A DNA stretch of 64,000 nucleotides from Tretioscincus oriximinensis (GCA_022410635.1 JAJVDF010000191.1:1932947-1996946); one strand, 5' to 3'. Shown: positions 32,115 to 42,932, counted from the first letter of the stretch. Made by a program: numbers and translations. The notes: generated by a model not told the origin, from the letters alone.

Positions 32115-32440
32115 ACTAGCGGAATTAGCCCGTTGTGTTACGTTAATGCAATAAGCTCTAGCCCCTTCTCCCCTTGCTACCATCCATTCCTTCCATTGTC
32201 TTTTTGTTCCTTCTTCCTTCATCACCTTCCTCTTTCTTTCCTTTTTTCTTCCTTATCTTTCTTCTTTCTCCCATCCATTCCTTCCTTTGTTCCCTTCCTT
32301 CTTTGCTTCCTTCTTTCCTTTCTTCCTCACTTCCTTTGTGGAAGTTGCCAAATTTCTGAGCTCTGTCATTGGCCGTTATACCTTGGAATATTGGACTCTT
32401 TGATATGCGTTTTATTATATGTTCCAATATGTGTGATTGC
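32115..32440 (-). mobile_element. Helitron-like repeat, copy C
   Basis: Starts ACTAGCGGAATTAGCCCGTTG (reverse of the 3' terminus CTAGT with the hairpin next to it), pyrimidine-rich middle, then CTCTGTCATTGGCCGTTATACC and GCGTTTTATTATAT (reverse of the 5' end). Confidence 0.6.
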
Positions 32441-32844
32441 CTATATGGTTATTCTTTGTTAACCAGCACTCAAAGCGAGATTTGGCACTGAGGTTTTTCT
32501 TGGGCAAAACGTAGCATCAGGCAAGGGATTAATTTTAAGTACATAGTTCTAATGCATATTAAGGGTGTAATCCACTTCCGTTAAAGTGGATTAAATTAAG
32601 TAAATGCAAATCAGGCTTCAGACATCGCCTCCTTTGGCCATGGTCGTGAGATTCCCCTCCCCTCAGTTTCCCCCGTAAGATCTTCACCCACTTAAAACCC
32701 TCCAATGTGTGACAGGAAGGCTGCTGATATGCTTGCTGATATGGTACATTGGCCAGTGTAGAATTGTCCTTAGAGCAAGATCCATTCTGGAAGCATTCAG
32801 TCTCTCTCTGGATTGTTGTTTTCACAACAGATTAAGGTTTTAAG
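32441..32844. other. Intron 4, nothing recognised
   Basis: No gene or named repeat. Confidence 0.4.
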
Positions 32845-33178
32845 GTGGAGGCCTCCTGGTAGTTCCTCCCCTTTCAGAGATGCAAGGGGTAGGGGCATGT
32901 AAGAGGGCTTTCTCTGTGGTGGCTCCCACACCCTGGAGCAGCCTCCTCTAGAGGCTCAGCTTGCGCCTACCATGTATAGCTTTTGGCACCTTGTTAAAAT
33001 ATCGTCATTCACTCAGACTCTGCGTTCTTTCCTTCCAGGGAGGGTTCGTAGATTAGAGGGAGGGTAGAGATCTTCTTGAAATTTCTACGATTGTGTATTA
33101 TGATTGGTCTTCTGTCAATTGTCCTGGGACCAATGGTGAAGGGCAGGATAGATTGACGAATAAAAATAAAACAAATAA
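32845..33178 (+). mobile_element. L2-like LINE 3' end
   Basis: GGAGGCCTCCTGGTAGTTCC, GGCTCCCACACCCTGGAGCAG, TTTTGGCACCTTGTTAAAA, tail AAATAAAACAAATAAA. Confidence 0.6.
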
Positions 33179-33711
33179 ACATGACAGCAACTCAGAGTGA
33201 TAATACAGAGCTGCGCATGTTCATTCTTTTGCGCTTTTGCAGGCAGCCAATACCTTTTATATTGCTGGTTCTCCAAGCTTCCGGAGATGGAAATGAAAAC
33301 ATAATGTAAAACGAGAAATGCCTGGAGCTCAGGAGATAATACCCGTGGATGAAAAAGCTAGGCAGCTGTTGCGTGAGGGTGGCAGCCGTGCCGGGGTGAT
33401 TTATGGGGATCACAGGGATGGAGGGTGTCCCTCCTTCTTTGGCTTTCTGAGCAACTAAAGAAGGCACTTCCCAGGGGATGTGCCTTTCATGAGAAATCCC
33501 AGACTCAAAATGCACAGGATGAGAGTCCAACTCCGTTTTTGTAGAGGAACATTTGCAAGAACTGATGTGTGGCATAGATTAGGGGAATTATTTTTCTAAG
33601 CTCTGGCGTTAGCAGTTGGTGCTCTCGTTCAGTTATCTCTGACTCAGATGCATGTAGTGATCCTACTACCAGGCACCAACCTGTAACGAATGGATTACAT
33701 GATTTTGTTTT
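33179..33711. other. Intron 4, no recognised repeat
   Basis: A 127-aa minus-strand frame (33192-33575) shows no domain and is taken as chance. Confidence 0.4.
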
Positions 33712-34160
33712 ATTGTATTTATACTTATACCCACCCTATTCCTGAAGGTCTCAGGGCAGCCAACAATAAAAACCAAAATTCAAAATTGACGTATTAGATG
33801 GGAACTGCATTTCTTCATTCCAGCTAAAGAGTCGCATCTTCGAAGATCTTCCAAATAATGCAGCATTGGTTACTGACATATCTCGAGGGGGAGACTATTC
33901 CATAGTCCGGNGGCTACCAGAGAGAAGGCCCTGCTGTCGAGTGGGGTGGTACAACAGGAGGGCTTCCCCTTTGGATCTTATGGCACAGGCAGATTGGTAT
34001 GTGAAAAGGCATGCCTGTCTACCAGATTAGAGCACTGGCACAAGGAACATATGGTTATTAGCGTTTTATTTATTGATTGATTGATTTATAGCTATATCCT
34101 GCCCTATACCTGAAAGTTCCAAGACAGCTAACAATAAAAGCAGAAATACAAAATCAACAA
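33712..34160 (-). mobile_element. L2-like LINE 3' ends (two fragments)
   Basis: 33712-34030: TATTGTATTTATACTTATACCCACCCTATTCC..., GGGGGAGACTATTCCATAGTCCGG. 34058-34160: TTATTTATTGATTGATTGATTTATAGC then CCTGCCCTATACCTGAAAG, a second shorter tail. Confidence 0.6.
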
Positions 34161-34419
34161 TTTCTCAACTTACCTGTTATCGGTGTCTGGCCTTGTGGGT
34201 ATTTCGTCAGTGTGAAATCCCAGATGTACAAGATTGACACCATTTGCCTGTGCATAGCCACACTTTCCTGGGAACTTCACATCTGCACTGGTATCAGCTA
34301 AGATGGTGGCAGGCAATATATTGCCCTACATTATGGACAAGATCTATGAAAGCTGCCTCTCCCATTCTTTTTTCTTTTTAAATATAGCACAATGTGCTTC
34401 TTCCCTCTTCGAGTAGAAT
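34161..34419. other. Intron 4, nothing recognised
   Basis: No gene or named repeat. Confidence 0.4.
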
Positions 34420-34447
34420 AGAAGAAGAAGAAGAAGAAGAAGAAGAG

Positions 34448-34480
<33 letters not shown>

Positions 34481-34772
34481 CTGGGTTCTTATACCCTGCT
34501 TTTCTCACCTTTCAAAGGGACTCAAAGCGGCTTACAAGGGTATTTTGCCCAAAGGCTGACATTCTATCTTCCCCACCAGGCTCTGGTGGTTCCCATGTAT
34601 CNACTTGCAGTCAGTTGCAATTTCTTGCAGTTCCTGCTTTTGAATAGCTGGGTTGGCTAAAGCTACAGGCTAGTGGAAGGTGCTCAACCCTCNCCACGTC
34701 CCACACAGGGCTTCAAAACCCCATTTCCCAGACGAGAGACGAATTCCTAAGCGACTGAGCTATCCGTGCCTG
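34420..34772 (-). mobile_element. tRNA-derived SINE, (GAA)n-tail family
   Basis: Expanded (GAA)n/(GAG) tail 34420-34480, body as in 24.7 kb, reversed head ending CGACTGAGCTATCCGTGCC. Confidence 0.9.
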
Positions 34773-34795
34773 TAGTACAATGCAAGGATTGCCAA

Positions 34796-35010
34796 TCATA
34801 GAAACATAAGAATCCTGCTGAATGAGGCCGGAGCCCATCTAGTCCAGCCTTCTGTCTCTCACAGTGGCCCACCAATTGCACCTGGGTAGTCTCAAGCAGA
34901 AGGAACAACCCTCATTCCAAATGATACATTAGGAATGCAGCCTGTTGCTCCATCTCAAAAGCAGCATCAAGAGATCCTCCCTGGTAGCCATTGTTACATC
35001 CTCAGCCCTT
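34796..35010 (-). mobile_element. CR1 LINE 3' fragment, older subfamily
   Basis: GAAACATAAGAATCCTGCTGAATGAGGCC, CTAGTCCAGCCTTCTGTCTC, GGTAGTCTCAAGCAGAAGG. Confidence 0.75.
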
Positions 35011-35952
35011 CTCCTTTGGCCTTCCATCTATCCCAACACCAGGGTATTTTCCAGTGACCCTTGCCTTCTTATTATGTGGCCAAAGGACCTATGTTTCAGA
35101 GACCACAACAGCATTAATAAATAAGGCGACAACACAGTGACAAACACACTCAGTTAGATCTTTCTCAGAACATCCACAGCCTCCCCATTGATTTCTGAAT
35201 GATAGAATGATTCAGGGGACATTAAAAGGGCCAGACAGTTTGTATCTCCTTAACTAAACGTTACGTAGGCTAAACTGAGCTTCTTTATTTGCAGAAAGGT
35301 GCCTTTGATCTGAGATTGAGCAGGGGAGAAGAAATATGTATTTTTATATATCTATTTTTTCTGTGTTTTGTAACTCCTTTTACAGCNTGACACTACATTT
35401 ACTCATAAAGCAAACCTGTTCCCCTCCTCCTTTTCCTTCCTTCTGCCTGCCACGAACTATCCAAAAGATATTTTGGAAAAAAGAAACGGTATTTATTCTC
35501 TGGGTTGGGCTCTGCTCCCAGTGTTGGTTTTATATTGGTTCAAATTAGCGGCACCTATTTGCTGACACATCCGTGACGGATTTAGGCTTCACGAGCTTTT
35601 TAAAGCAAGGGCAGTTGTCTTTGTTTACACCATGGGAGCCCTGGCTGCTTTGTCTAAAATTCAGATCCGGAACTGGAGTCTGCTGTGTCAGATTGGTTAT
35701 ATGAGCATAGGAATCACTTCTAGACAGGGAACACAGTAATCTATGCACTGGGAAGTTCAACATTGGACTACAATATGTGACTGTCCAGACACATATCATG
35801 CCAGTTTCGAAAGCCCTTGAGTCAGTTCAATAATTGTATTCAGGGTTCAAATCATAGGGCAAAAGAAGAAGCATGCTTCGCAGTTCAAAATAAGTCAAGG
35901 ATTAGAGTAGCTGTGTCTCCCCCAAAGGATAAGACTTTATAGTCAGCATATA
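35011..35952. other. Intron 4, nothing recognised
   Basis: No gene or classified repeat in about 0.9 kb. Confidence 0.4.
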
Positions 35953-35965
35953 TATTATAAAAAGT

Positions 35966-36117
35966 CAATTTCAGAGAAATAGCCGTATTAGTCTAGCAGA
36001 AAGTCCAGCAAAGGAGCTAGCAGCACTTTGAGACTAACTTGAGAAAAGTGGTTGGCATAAGCTTTCGTAGACAGGTCTACTTCTTCATCTGAAGAAGTAG
36101 ACCTGTCTACGAAAGCT
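35966..36117. mobile_element. Penelope-like head-to-head insertion with 13-bp target duplication
   Basis: Minus-strand arm 35966-36087 (TTTCAGAGAAATAGCCGTATTAG ... AGACAGGTCTACTTCTTCA) meets a short plus-strand arm (CTGAAGAAGTAGACCTGTCTACGAAAGCT) in a palindrome centred near 36087. The direct repeat TATTATAAAAAGT is at 35953-35965 and again at 36118-36130, exact over 13 bp, so this 152-bp unit was inserted as such. Confidence 0.75.
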
Positions 36118-36282
36118 TATTATAAAAAGTGTAATTGTATCAGGAGGGAAGCTTAACTTTACTTACGATACACTGTTCACTGAGATTATGATTGTAAGTG
36201 ATGATATGCTGTGAGTTTTATGTATGATTTATACATTTATTCCATGATTTTTGTATGACATGATTACACTTTTTATAATATA

Positions 36283-36650
36283 TTAGTGGAATTAGCCCGT
36301 TGCGTTATGGTAATGCAACAGGCTGTAGACCTTCATCCCCTTGCTCCCATCCATGCCTTCACCCACTCCCTCCTTCTCTTGCCACCTCTCAAGCCCCCTT
36401 TCCCTTGGTGCTTATTTGCTTCCTTCTTTCTTTCTTTCCATTTTCCTTTATTTCNTTCCCTTCCCTCCCAATACTGGTCTATTCTATGTCTCATATCTTT
36501 TCACCCATAGAACTGTCCATTCAATACTTCTTCCTGTTTTATTTCTTTTACTCAGTTTCCAACCCAGAACTCTGGTCTCTGGAGGTGCCAAAGTTCTGAG
36601 CCCTGTCATTGGTTATTATACTTCAGAATGTTGAACTCTCCTGTTATTAC
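36283..36650 (-). mobile_element. Helitron-like repeat, copy D
   Basis: TTAGTGGAATTAGCCCGTTGCGTTATGGTAATGCAAC (terminus with 9-bp hairpin arms GTTGCGTTA/TAATGCAAC), pyrimidine-rich middle, GAGCCCTGTCATTGGTTATTATAC and GTTGAACTCTCCTG. Confidence 0.6.
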
Positions 36651-36915
36651 TTATTGTACGTTGACTTTAAAATCTTATGTGTTAATACTTTTGGGGAGAC
36701 ATAGCTATTCTAATCTTTGTCTTACATGATTCTGTGTCTCCCTGGATTGGTGATCGCAGTTCAAAATATCATAAATAGAAATGTACATTGGGGCTATCTC
36801 TGCCTAGTAATTAAGAGATTTCAGAGGTGAACTTCTTCAGGCCCCTGTGTAACTAGAGAGATAATAAAGAAATAAACAAGAAAACATTATGAACTTGNCT
36901 GCTGCTAAGACTAGC

Positions 36916-37229
36916 AAGTAGTAGTAGTAGAAGAACTGGGTTCTTATACCCTGCTTTTTCTCACCTTTCAAAGGGACTCAAAGCAGCTTACAAGGGCATT
37001 TTGCCTGAAGGCTCACATTCTATCTTCCCCACCAGGCTGTGGTGGTTCCCATGTATCTACTTGCAGTCAGTTGCAATTTCTTGCAGTTCCTGCTTTCGAA
37101 TAGCTGGGTTGGCGAGAACTACAGGCTAGTGGAAGGTGCTCACCCCTCCCCACGACCCACACAGGGCTTCGAAACCCCATCGCCCAGGCGAGAGACAAAT
37201 TCCTAAGCGAATGAGCTATCCGAGCCTGC
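36916..37229 (-). mobile_element. tRNA-derived SINE, (GAA)n-tail family
   Basis: TAG-repeat tail, then the standard body and reversed head GAATGAGCTATCCGAGCC. Confidence 0.9.
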
Positions 37230-37702
37230 TTGTAGTATCAAAGTAAATAAAATGTCATTGGAACATAATTTTAAACCACTATTAAGTTTTCTTACATACT
37301 CCAGGTTCAACTAAACTGTGTTCAGAAAACTGTTTTTAGGATGATAAATATATTTTGTATAGAAAGCTGTTCCTCCTGTGATAGAGATACTAAGCTGTAA
37401 AATGTGGTTAGAATAAAGCAAGAAATAAAGCCAGAAGACTAAGAGAGGTAAAACTCTAAAGATGAAGGGTCATCCAAAAGATACAGAAGAAGGATATTCA
37501 AATGAACAATGGCAGAAAACTGAGAAGTTGATAAGGTCAAGGAAGTTAGTGAGACCATAAAGCCAAGGAGATATTTTAAAAGATAAAAAATCATGAGAAG
37601 TAAAAATAAATAAATGGATAAAAAGTAACAAGGCACACCGAGGCAGGACTTCAGATGTGCATTAAACAGTTTTCAGTGGTGTAACCAACATTGCTACCTC
37701 CA
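37230..37702. other. Intron 4, nothing recognised
   Basis: No gene or repeat named. Confidence 0.4.
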
Positions 37703-38150
37703 GGTGAGATTTTCAAACTGACTTATAAGACCCTACATGACTTGGGTTCAAAATATGTAAAAGAAGAAGAACTTGGTTCTTATACCCCGCTTTTCTCACC
37801 TTTCAAAGGGACTCAAAGCGGCTTACAAGGATATATTTTGCCCGAAGGCTCACATTCTATCTTCCCCACCAGGCTGTGGTGGTTCCCATGTATATACTTG
37901 CAGTCAGTTGCAATTTCTTGCAATTCTTGCTTTCGAATAGCTGGGTTGGCTAGAGCTACAGGCTAGTGGAAGGTGCTCACCCCTCCCCACTTCCAACACA
38001 GGGCTTCGAAACCCGATCTCCCAGGCGAGAGACGAATTCCTAAGCAACTGAGCTATCCGTGCCTGAAGAATGGCTTCTCCCATATTGACCTGGCCGTGCC
38101 TTAGGATCTGCAGGTGAGGTCCTCCTGGTTGTTCCACCACACTCAATGGC
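37703..38150 (+). mobile_element. L2-like LINE fragment split by a SINE
   Basis: TTATAAGACCCTACATGACTTGGG then, after the SINE (37758-38064), AATGGCTTCTCCCATATTGACC and GATCTGCAGGTGAGGTCCTCCTGGTTG. Confidence 0.55.
37758..38064 (-). mobile_element. tRNA-derived SINE, (GAA)n-tail family
   Basis: AAGAAGAAGAACTTGGTTCTTATACC to GCAACTGAGCTATCCGTGCC; well preserved. Confidence 0.92.
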
Positions 38151-38266
38151 TGTCAATTTGTTACCGAATCCAATTCAAGACTTTAACCTATAAGGCTCTA
38201 AATACCTTGGCCCCCAATTATCTAAAGGAAGGCCTACTCCCATAGCAACCTGCCCATGATTTAAGG
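38151..38266 (+). mobile_element. L2-like LINE, left part of copy split by hAT
   Basis: AAGACTTTAACCTATAAGGCTC and CTTGGCCCCCAATTATCTAAAGGAAGGCC, stops at CATGATTTAAGG; resumes at 38972 with CTTTAAGATCTGC. Confidence 0.6.
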
Positions 38267-38536
38267 CAGTAATGGCAAACCTATCGAAGATGATACANCA
38301 AGGCATTTTGGGTGACATGACGCCACTCTGATTGAATAAAAATTTAAGAATTAATTTTTTAAAATGCAAAAAAAATGTTTTTTATTTCAGCGCACTAAAA
38401 CTTAAAAACTTACAGATGTAGTTCGTAGCGCTTGCTGGGTTTGAAGTGTACAAAATACCAACCTTCCAATTGAAGATTAAACACATGAAATTCAGCAACA
38501 GAAATCCACTAATACATATATATTGGTATATCAGTA

Positions 38537-38622
38537 TATAAACACTGCTCAAAACAATTAAGGGAACACTTTAACATACACTGTTANTTTAAAGTGTTTC
38601 CTTAATTGTTTTGAGCAGTATA
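38537..38622. mobile_element. Mariner-like MITE
   Basis: About 85 bp with long inverted ends ACTGCTCAAAACAATTAAGG / CCTTAATTGTTTTGAGCAGT, TA-rich flanks. Confidence 0.8.
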
Positions 38623-38623
38623 T

Positions 38624-38848
38624 TCAGGGTGCTTCAAAAAAAATGTATACACACTGTGAAGTTCCATAGAAAATTTATTTACTGTTCTACTGTTCTACAA
38701 AGTTAAATTTCANGAAATTAGAAAGCTTAAAGTCCAATGTAAATAAAACTTTATAACAAATGTAAATATTGTTCAAATTAGCCTCGTAGAGCGGGAAATC
38801 CTGACATTTAAAGTTCAAAGTATGTATACATTTTTTGAAGCACCCTGT
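38624..38848. mobile_element. Second mariner-like MITE
   Basis: Inverted ends CAGGGTGCTTCAAAAAAAAT / ATTTTTTGAAGCACCCTG with TA next to each end; 225 bp, AT-rich and non-coding. Directly follows the first MITE. Confidence 0.8.
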
Positions 38849-38971
38849 ATATTTTACTAGATATTTATTATAGATATTTCTGGATGTGACATGACATCAA
38901 GTTAAATTTGGGTGTTTATTTGTTTGTTTACGAATTTTGACACACCGATCTCAAAAGGTTCTCCATCACTG

Positions 38972-39290
38972 CTTTAAGATCTGCTAAGGAGGCCCTCCTG
39001 ATGGTGCCACCACTCTTGGTAGCAAAGAGAATGGGAACCCGGGTCAGGGCTTTCTCACTTGGAGGAGAACAGTTTCCCTTCCCTACTTTCTGGCATGGTT
39101 GTTTTTAAGATGTTAATTCTGTTTATTATTGTTACCTTTCCTGAGAAGCTTGGGTATAGAATAGTATAGAAATTCAAACAAACAAACAAGCAAACAAATA
39201 TCTCTCCCTTGAGATATGTTACGCTGNTTCATTGCAGGTCATTAGAAAATCTTTGAAGATATACCTCTTTGCCCGGACATGGTTTCTCTC
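38972..39290 (+). mobile_element. L2-like LINE, right part
   Basis: GATCTGCTAAGGAGGCCCTCCTGATGG, GGTCAGGGCTTTCTCACTTGG, tail AAACAAACAAACAAG; a further L2 piece (AAAATCTTTGAAGATATACCTCTTTGCCCG) at 39245-39280. Confidence 0.6.
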
Positions 39291-39324
39291 CCATTTTCAC
39301 ACAGCTATTTCTTTGCTGAACCAG

Positions 39325-39546
39325 TCCGGTATTGTGGGGAGAGTGTTGAAGACTTATCTGGTAGCCTCCGGGTTTGATTTCACACTCCTACATGAAGCCA
39401 GTTGGGTGGCCTTAAGCTAGCCACAGTCTTTCAGACCTCCTGTAGCCCCGTGTGCTCCACAAGATGGCCATTTTGAAGAGAAGAACACAAAGTTGTATAA
39501 GGTAGTTTGAGTCCCATTGAGTTGAGAAAAATGGAGTATAAAAAAA
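39325..39546 (+). mobile_element. Sauria/ACA-type SINE, head truncated
   Basis: GGTAGCCTCCGGGTTTGATTTCACACTCC (B box), AAGCCAGTTGGGTGGCC, end GTATAAAAAAA. Confidence 0.65.
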
Positions 39547-40389
39547 ACTCTCTTGTCCTTGACCTTCTCATCCTTCTATAGTCCAGGCCTTTTGTGTTTT
39601 GCATGTCACATGATGTAGTTTCATCCAATCATAGAGGGTTGGGGCAGCCAGGCATGTGGAAAACCAAAAGGCTAGGGAATATAGCTTCACACTTGCTGCT
39701 TCTGGGCTAGGGGCAGGAATTCTTCTGCCTGGGTAAGTCAGGAGATGGGAATGATCCCCAGAGATCATTCTCTGAAGATAAGAAAGAAAAAGACCCAATC
39801 TTGAATACCTTTTTCAGCTTGGACAGGTAGATTTTATTTTGGTGTTAAGTTAACATGTTTTACAAATGCTCTGTTTTAGGTTGTTATCTTAAAACTGATT
39901 GTGGGTTGCCTGTATAATTTTTTTGACATTCAGAAGTTGTATTCATACGGAACCTTCTTCAAGCTTCTGGAAAACAAATGTATTTTCAAATAACATCCCC
40001 AGGGTTTCTTTGCTCACTACAAACATTGGTTTGATTTTCCTCCCTTTTGAAACCCTTGGTGAGCTCGACAAACATTAATTTTCCAAGTCAAAGAGGATGG
40101 AGTCAATCTAATTAACTTACAAGCTCCAAAGCAAACTCAAAAGGCCTGGCACGGCCATCTTAGAAGGTAAACAAGTACATTTCTGAAGTCTGATGGGCTT
40201 TTTTATTTAGAAAATGGGACTTCCTCTTCAGGTCTTCAACTATGAGTCAGCATGACAGGAAACCAGTGTATAAATCATTCTAGGCCACTTGGTTATTTTT
40301 GAGCCTCTTTTCATTTTAGGGGAATCCTCGCAAGTTGAGGGACTGTTTTTGGCGTGTGTGTCAATAGAAGACTGATCTTGTAGACAAAT
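39547..40389. other. Intron 4; no classified repeat
   Basis: 39590-39760 may belong to the old dispersed repeat also at 12.5 and 15.5 kb; the rest is unremarkable. Confidence 0.35.
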
Positions 40390-40545
40390 GTGTGGGGACC
40401 AAGTGCATCAAAGGTTATTGGTATGGATGCCTGGAGTTCAGGTTGGAGTGATGACAGGTTTCATCTGAATGCCATTTGCAGACAGGTCAACATTTTTTGC
40501 TTCTTCTGATTGAGACTACTTAGATGTAATTGTTGGGTCATTGTG
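40390..40545 (+). mobile_element. CR1 LINE 3'UTR, diverged, split by MITE
   Basis: GGTATGGATGCCTGGAGTTCAGG, TGAATGCCATTTGCAGACAG; resumes at 40859 with GTGAGAGACAGGATGCCAGAC. Confidence 0.55.
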
Positions 40546-40858
40546 TAGACTGACCAGATGACCTCTTATGGGGAAGGGGAACCCAGTTTGGGGGTATCTA
40601 TCCCGGCCTCTGGGGCAGGGGGTGATTTACCCAGTTTTTTGTTGAGGAAAAAAATTGATATTTTTTAAAAAANTATTGCACCACCATTAGGGTGCACTGG
40701 CAACTGGGGCCAGCTCCTGAAGGCACCCTCCACTCAGTAAAAAATAAAAATGCAATTTTTTCATGCACTTTAAAATTCTCACACACTTAAAAAAAATAAT
40801 TGCATGCTTCACAGGTTTCTTGGGCGAAGTTTGGGCCTCAGAAAATGTGGTCAGCCTA
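40546..40858. mobile_element. Palindromic MITE family, copy 3 (diverged)
   Basis: Ends TAGACTGACCAGATGACC and GTGGTCAGCCTA match the 12.85-kb element. Flanks TCATTGTG / CCACAGTG may be a decayed 8-bp duplication. Confidence 0.65.
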
Positions 40859-40937
40859 CCACAGTGAGAGACAGGATGCCAGACAGGATTAATGTCGTAA
40901 GTTAATGCAGGGTTGATGAACAGTTGTAGTTTTCTTG

Positions 40938-41025
40938 TATAATTTTTGAAAAATGGCTGTGTTAGTCTGGATCCAGAATATCTAGCAAGGAGATCTCACG
41001 TTAGAGACTAAAAAGAAAGAGATTG
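40938..41025 (-). mobile_element. Penelope-like terminal repeat fragment
   Basis: TTGAAAAATGGCTGTGTTAGTCTGGATCC ... TCTAGCAAGGAGATCTCACG. Confidence 0.45.
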
Positions 41026-41199
41026 GAATCAAAGAACAGGGAGAGCTTTTTCCTGTTCCCAATACTTCCCAACGTCAGAATTAAGGATAACGGGAGGCAA
41101 GGAACAGTTTTCACTCTTCAGAATCCTGTGCCCAGTGTGAAAGCCTCATCATCCTCTCTTGACTACACCCTTCCATTGGCTTGAAGAAACTCTTGCTTT

Positions 41200-41268
41200 A
41201 AGAACATAAGAGCAGCAATGCTCATCTAGTTCAGCATTTTATCTTACACAGTGGCCCATCGTTAGGGC
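41200..41268 (-). mobile_element. CR1 LINE tail fragment
   Basis: TTTAAGAACATAAGAGCAGC ... CATCTAGTTCAGCATTTTATC. Confidence 0.6.
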
Positions 41269-41529
41269 ATAACCAGATTCTGTACAAATAACGTTCTTAC
41301 TTTTCTGAATATTCTTGTGTTTTTACATGAACTCATAAAGTCTTCTTAGGAACGAAACATCTTTCTGCAAACATTTCTACAAAAAAGCAACTTCTAACTG
41401 AGAATGTTGACCATATTTTGGATCCACAGTGATCTTACACACACACACACACAAAAAAAAAAAATCCAGTGCAAAATAAAGCACCAAATAAAATGGTTGT
41501 ATTCTGGAGGTTTTGAGAAAATTTGTGGC

Positions 41530-41790
41530 TCAAGAATGAAATAAAAACAATTATTCCAATGTGCCATTTTGGTCANATTGTTTTGCCTTTTTCAGAGAAA
41601 TAGACGTGTTAGTAAAGAGTCTAGCAAAGGGGCTAATAGGGGAAAGTAGGTGGCATGAGCTTGTTCATAGACATGTCTATTCCTTCAGATCTGAAGAAGT
41701 AGACGTAAGTACGGAAGCTCCTGCTAACTACCTTTCACCTTCTAGTCCCCAAGTGCTACAATCCCCCTTGTTGGACTTTTTTCAACATCC
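41530..41790. mobile_element. Penelope-like head-to-head pair
   Basis: Minus arm 41530-41688 (TTCCAATGTGCCATTTTGG, CAGAGAAATAGACGTGTTAG, TGTCTATTCCTTCAGA) meets plus arm 41689-41790 (TCTGAAGAAGTAGACG, AGCTCCTGCTAACTACC, CCTTGTTGGACTTTT). Same arrangement as at 36.0 kb. Confidence 0.6.
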
Positions 41791-42150
41791 AAGCTCAAAA
41801 AAACCACAGCTGGAACATTCCATTTCTAGCTTGGCTGCTGACAATGATTGTTGAAAACCTTGTGTATATGCTGTGCAGGGATCGTTTCGGCTTGGTTGAT
41901 TACTGCTGGAGACCAGGAATACTTACTCTGGAATTCCTGCGAAGTCTAACATAGGATCATATTGTGATGATCATTGCTTACCAAAGATTCTCTACAACTG
42001 AATGAGAGTATACATTGCAATCACTGGACTGGCAAAGACTCTTGAAGGGATTTTTTGGAAAATGATCTTATTTTCAGTTCTTTTTATGGACATATGATAG
42101 TCTTTTAAAACATGTTTGCATTTTTTCATTATTTATTTGTCTGTCTACAA
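41791..42150. other. Intron 4, nothing recognised
   Basis: No gene or named repeat. Confidence 0.4.
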
Positions 42151-42163
42151 CAGTGAAGGTGAA

Positions 42164-42238
<75 letters not shown>

Positions 42239-42357
42239 CCCTGTCTATCTATCTATCTATCTACCCTGTCTATCTACCTAACTACCCTAACTATCTTCCT
42301 ACCTACCTACACTATCCATCCATCTATCCATCCATCCATCCATCCATCCATCCATCC

Positions 42358-42389
<32 letters not shown>

Positions 42390-42517
42390 GCCTACGCTAC
42401 CTACCCTATCTACGCTATCTATCTATCAATTCTTAATTTTATCAGGGCAGCAGCGTGTCACCCAAAATTCCCTAGCGTGTCATGTTTGATACACACATCA
42501 TAGGTTAGCCATCACTG
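42151..42517. mobile_element. hAT-like ends enclosing an ATCT microsatellite
   Basis: CAGTGAAGGTGAACT (left) and AGGTTAGCCATCACTG (right) are the TIRs of the 38.3-kb hAT family. Between them lies mostly (ATCT)n, (CCAT)n and CTAC variants (42162-42430). Flanks GTCTACAA / GTCTATGG are similar over 5 of 8 bases. Confidence 0.6.
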
Positions 42518-42624
42518 GTCTATGGNCACTTTGCACTTTTGAGAGCACTAATACTTTTAGGCACACAGTAGAATACAATGATATAGAACAGTGCATTCTG
42601 TGGTCCTGATTATTTGGGAAGCAT

Positions 42625-42932
42625 AAGAAGAAGAAGAACTTGTTTCTTATACCCTGCTTTTCTCACCTTTCAAAGGGACTCAAAGCGGCTTACAAGGATA
42701 TATTTTCCCCAAAGGCTCACATTCTATCTTCCCCACCAGGCTAGGGTGGTTCCCATGTATCTACTTGCAGTCAGTTGCAATTTCTTGCAATTCNTGCTTT
42801 CGAATAGCTGGGTTGGCTAGAGCTACAGGCTAGTGGAAGGTGCTCACCCNTCCCCACGTTCCACACAGGGCTTCGAAACCCCATCTCCCAGGCGAGAGAC
42901 GGATTCCTAAGCGACTGAGCTATCCGTGCCTG
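42625..42932 (-). mobile_element. tRNA-derived SINE, (GAA)n-tail family
   Basis: AAGAAGAAGAAGAACTTG to GCGACTGAGCTATCCGTGCC; complete. Confidence 0.92.

Larger units (their letters stand above)
38267..38971. mobile_element. hAT-like transposon holding two mariner-like MITEs
   Basis: TIRs CAGTAATGGCAAACCT (left) and AGGTTCTCCATCACTG (right). Flanks ATTTAAGG and CTTTAAGA share TTTAAG, a decayed 8-bp duplication. No transposase frame remains. The left part matches 52.8-53.0 kb in reverse. Confidence 0.75.
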
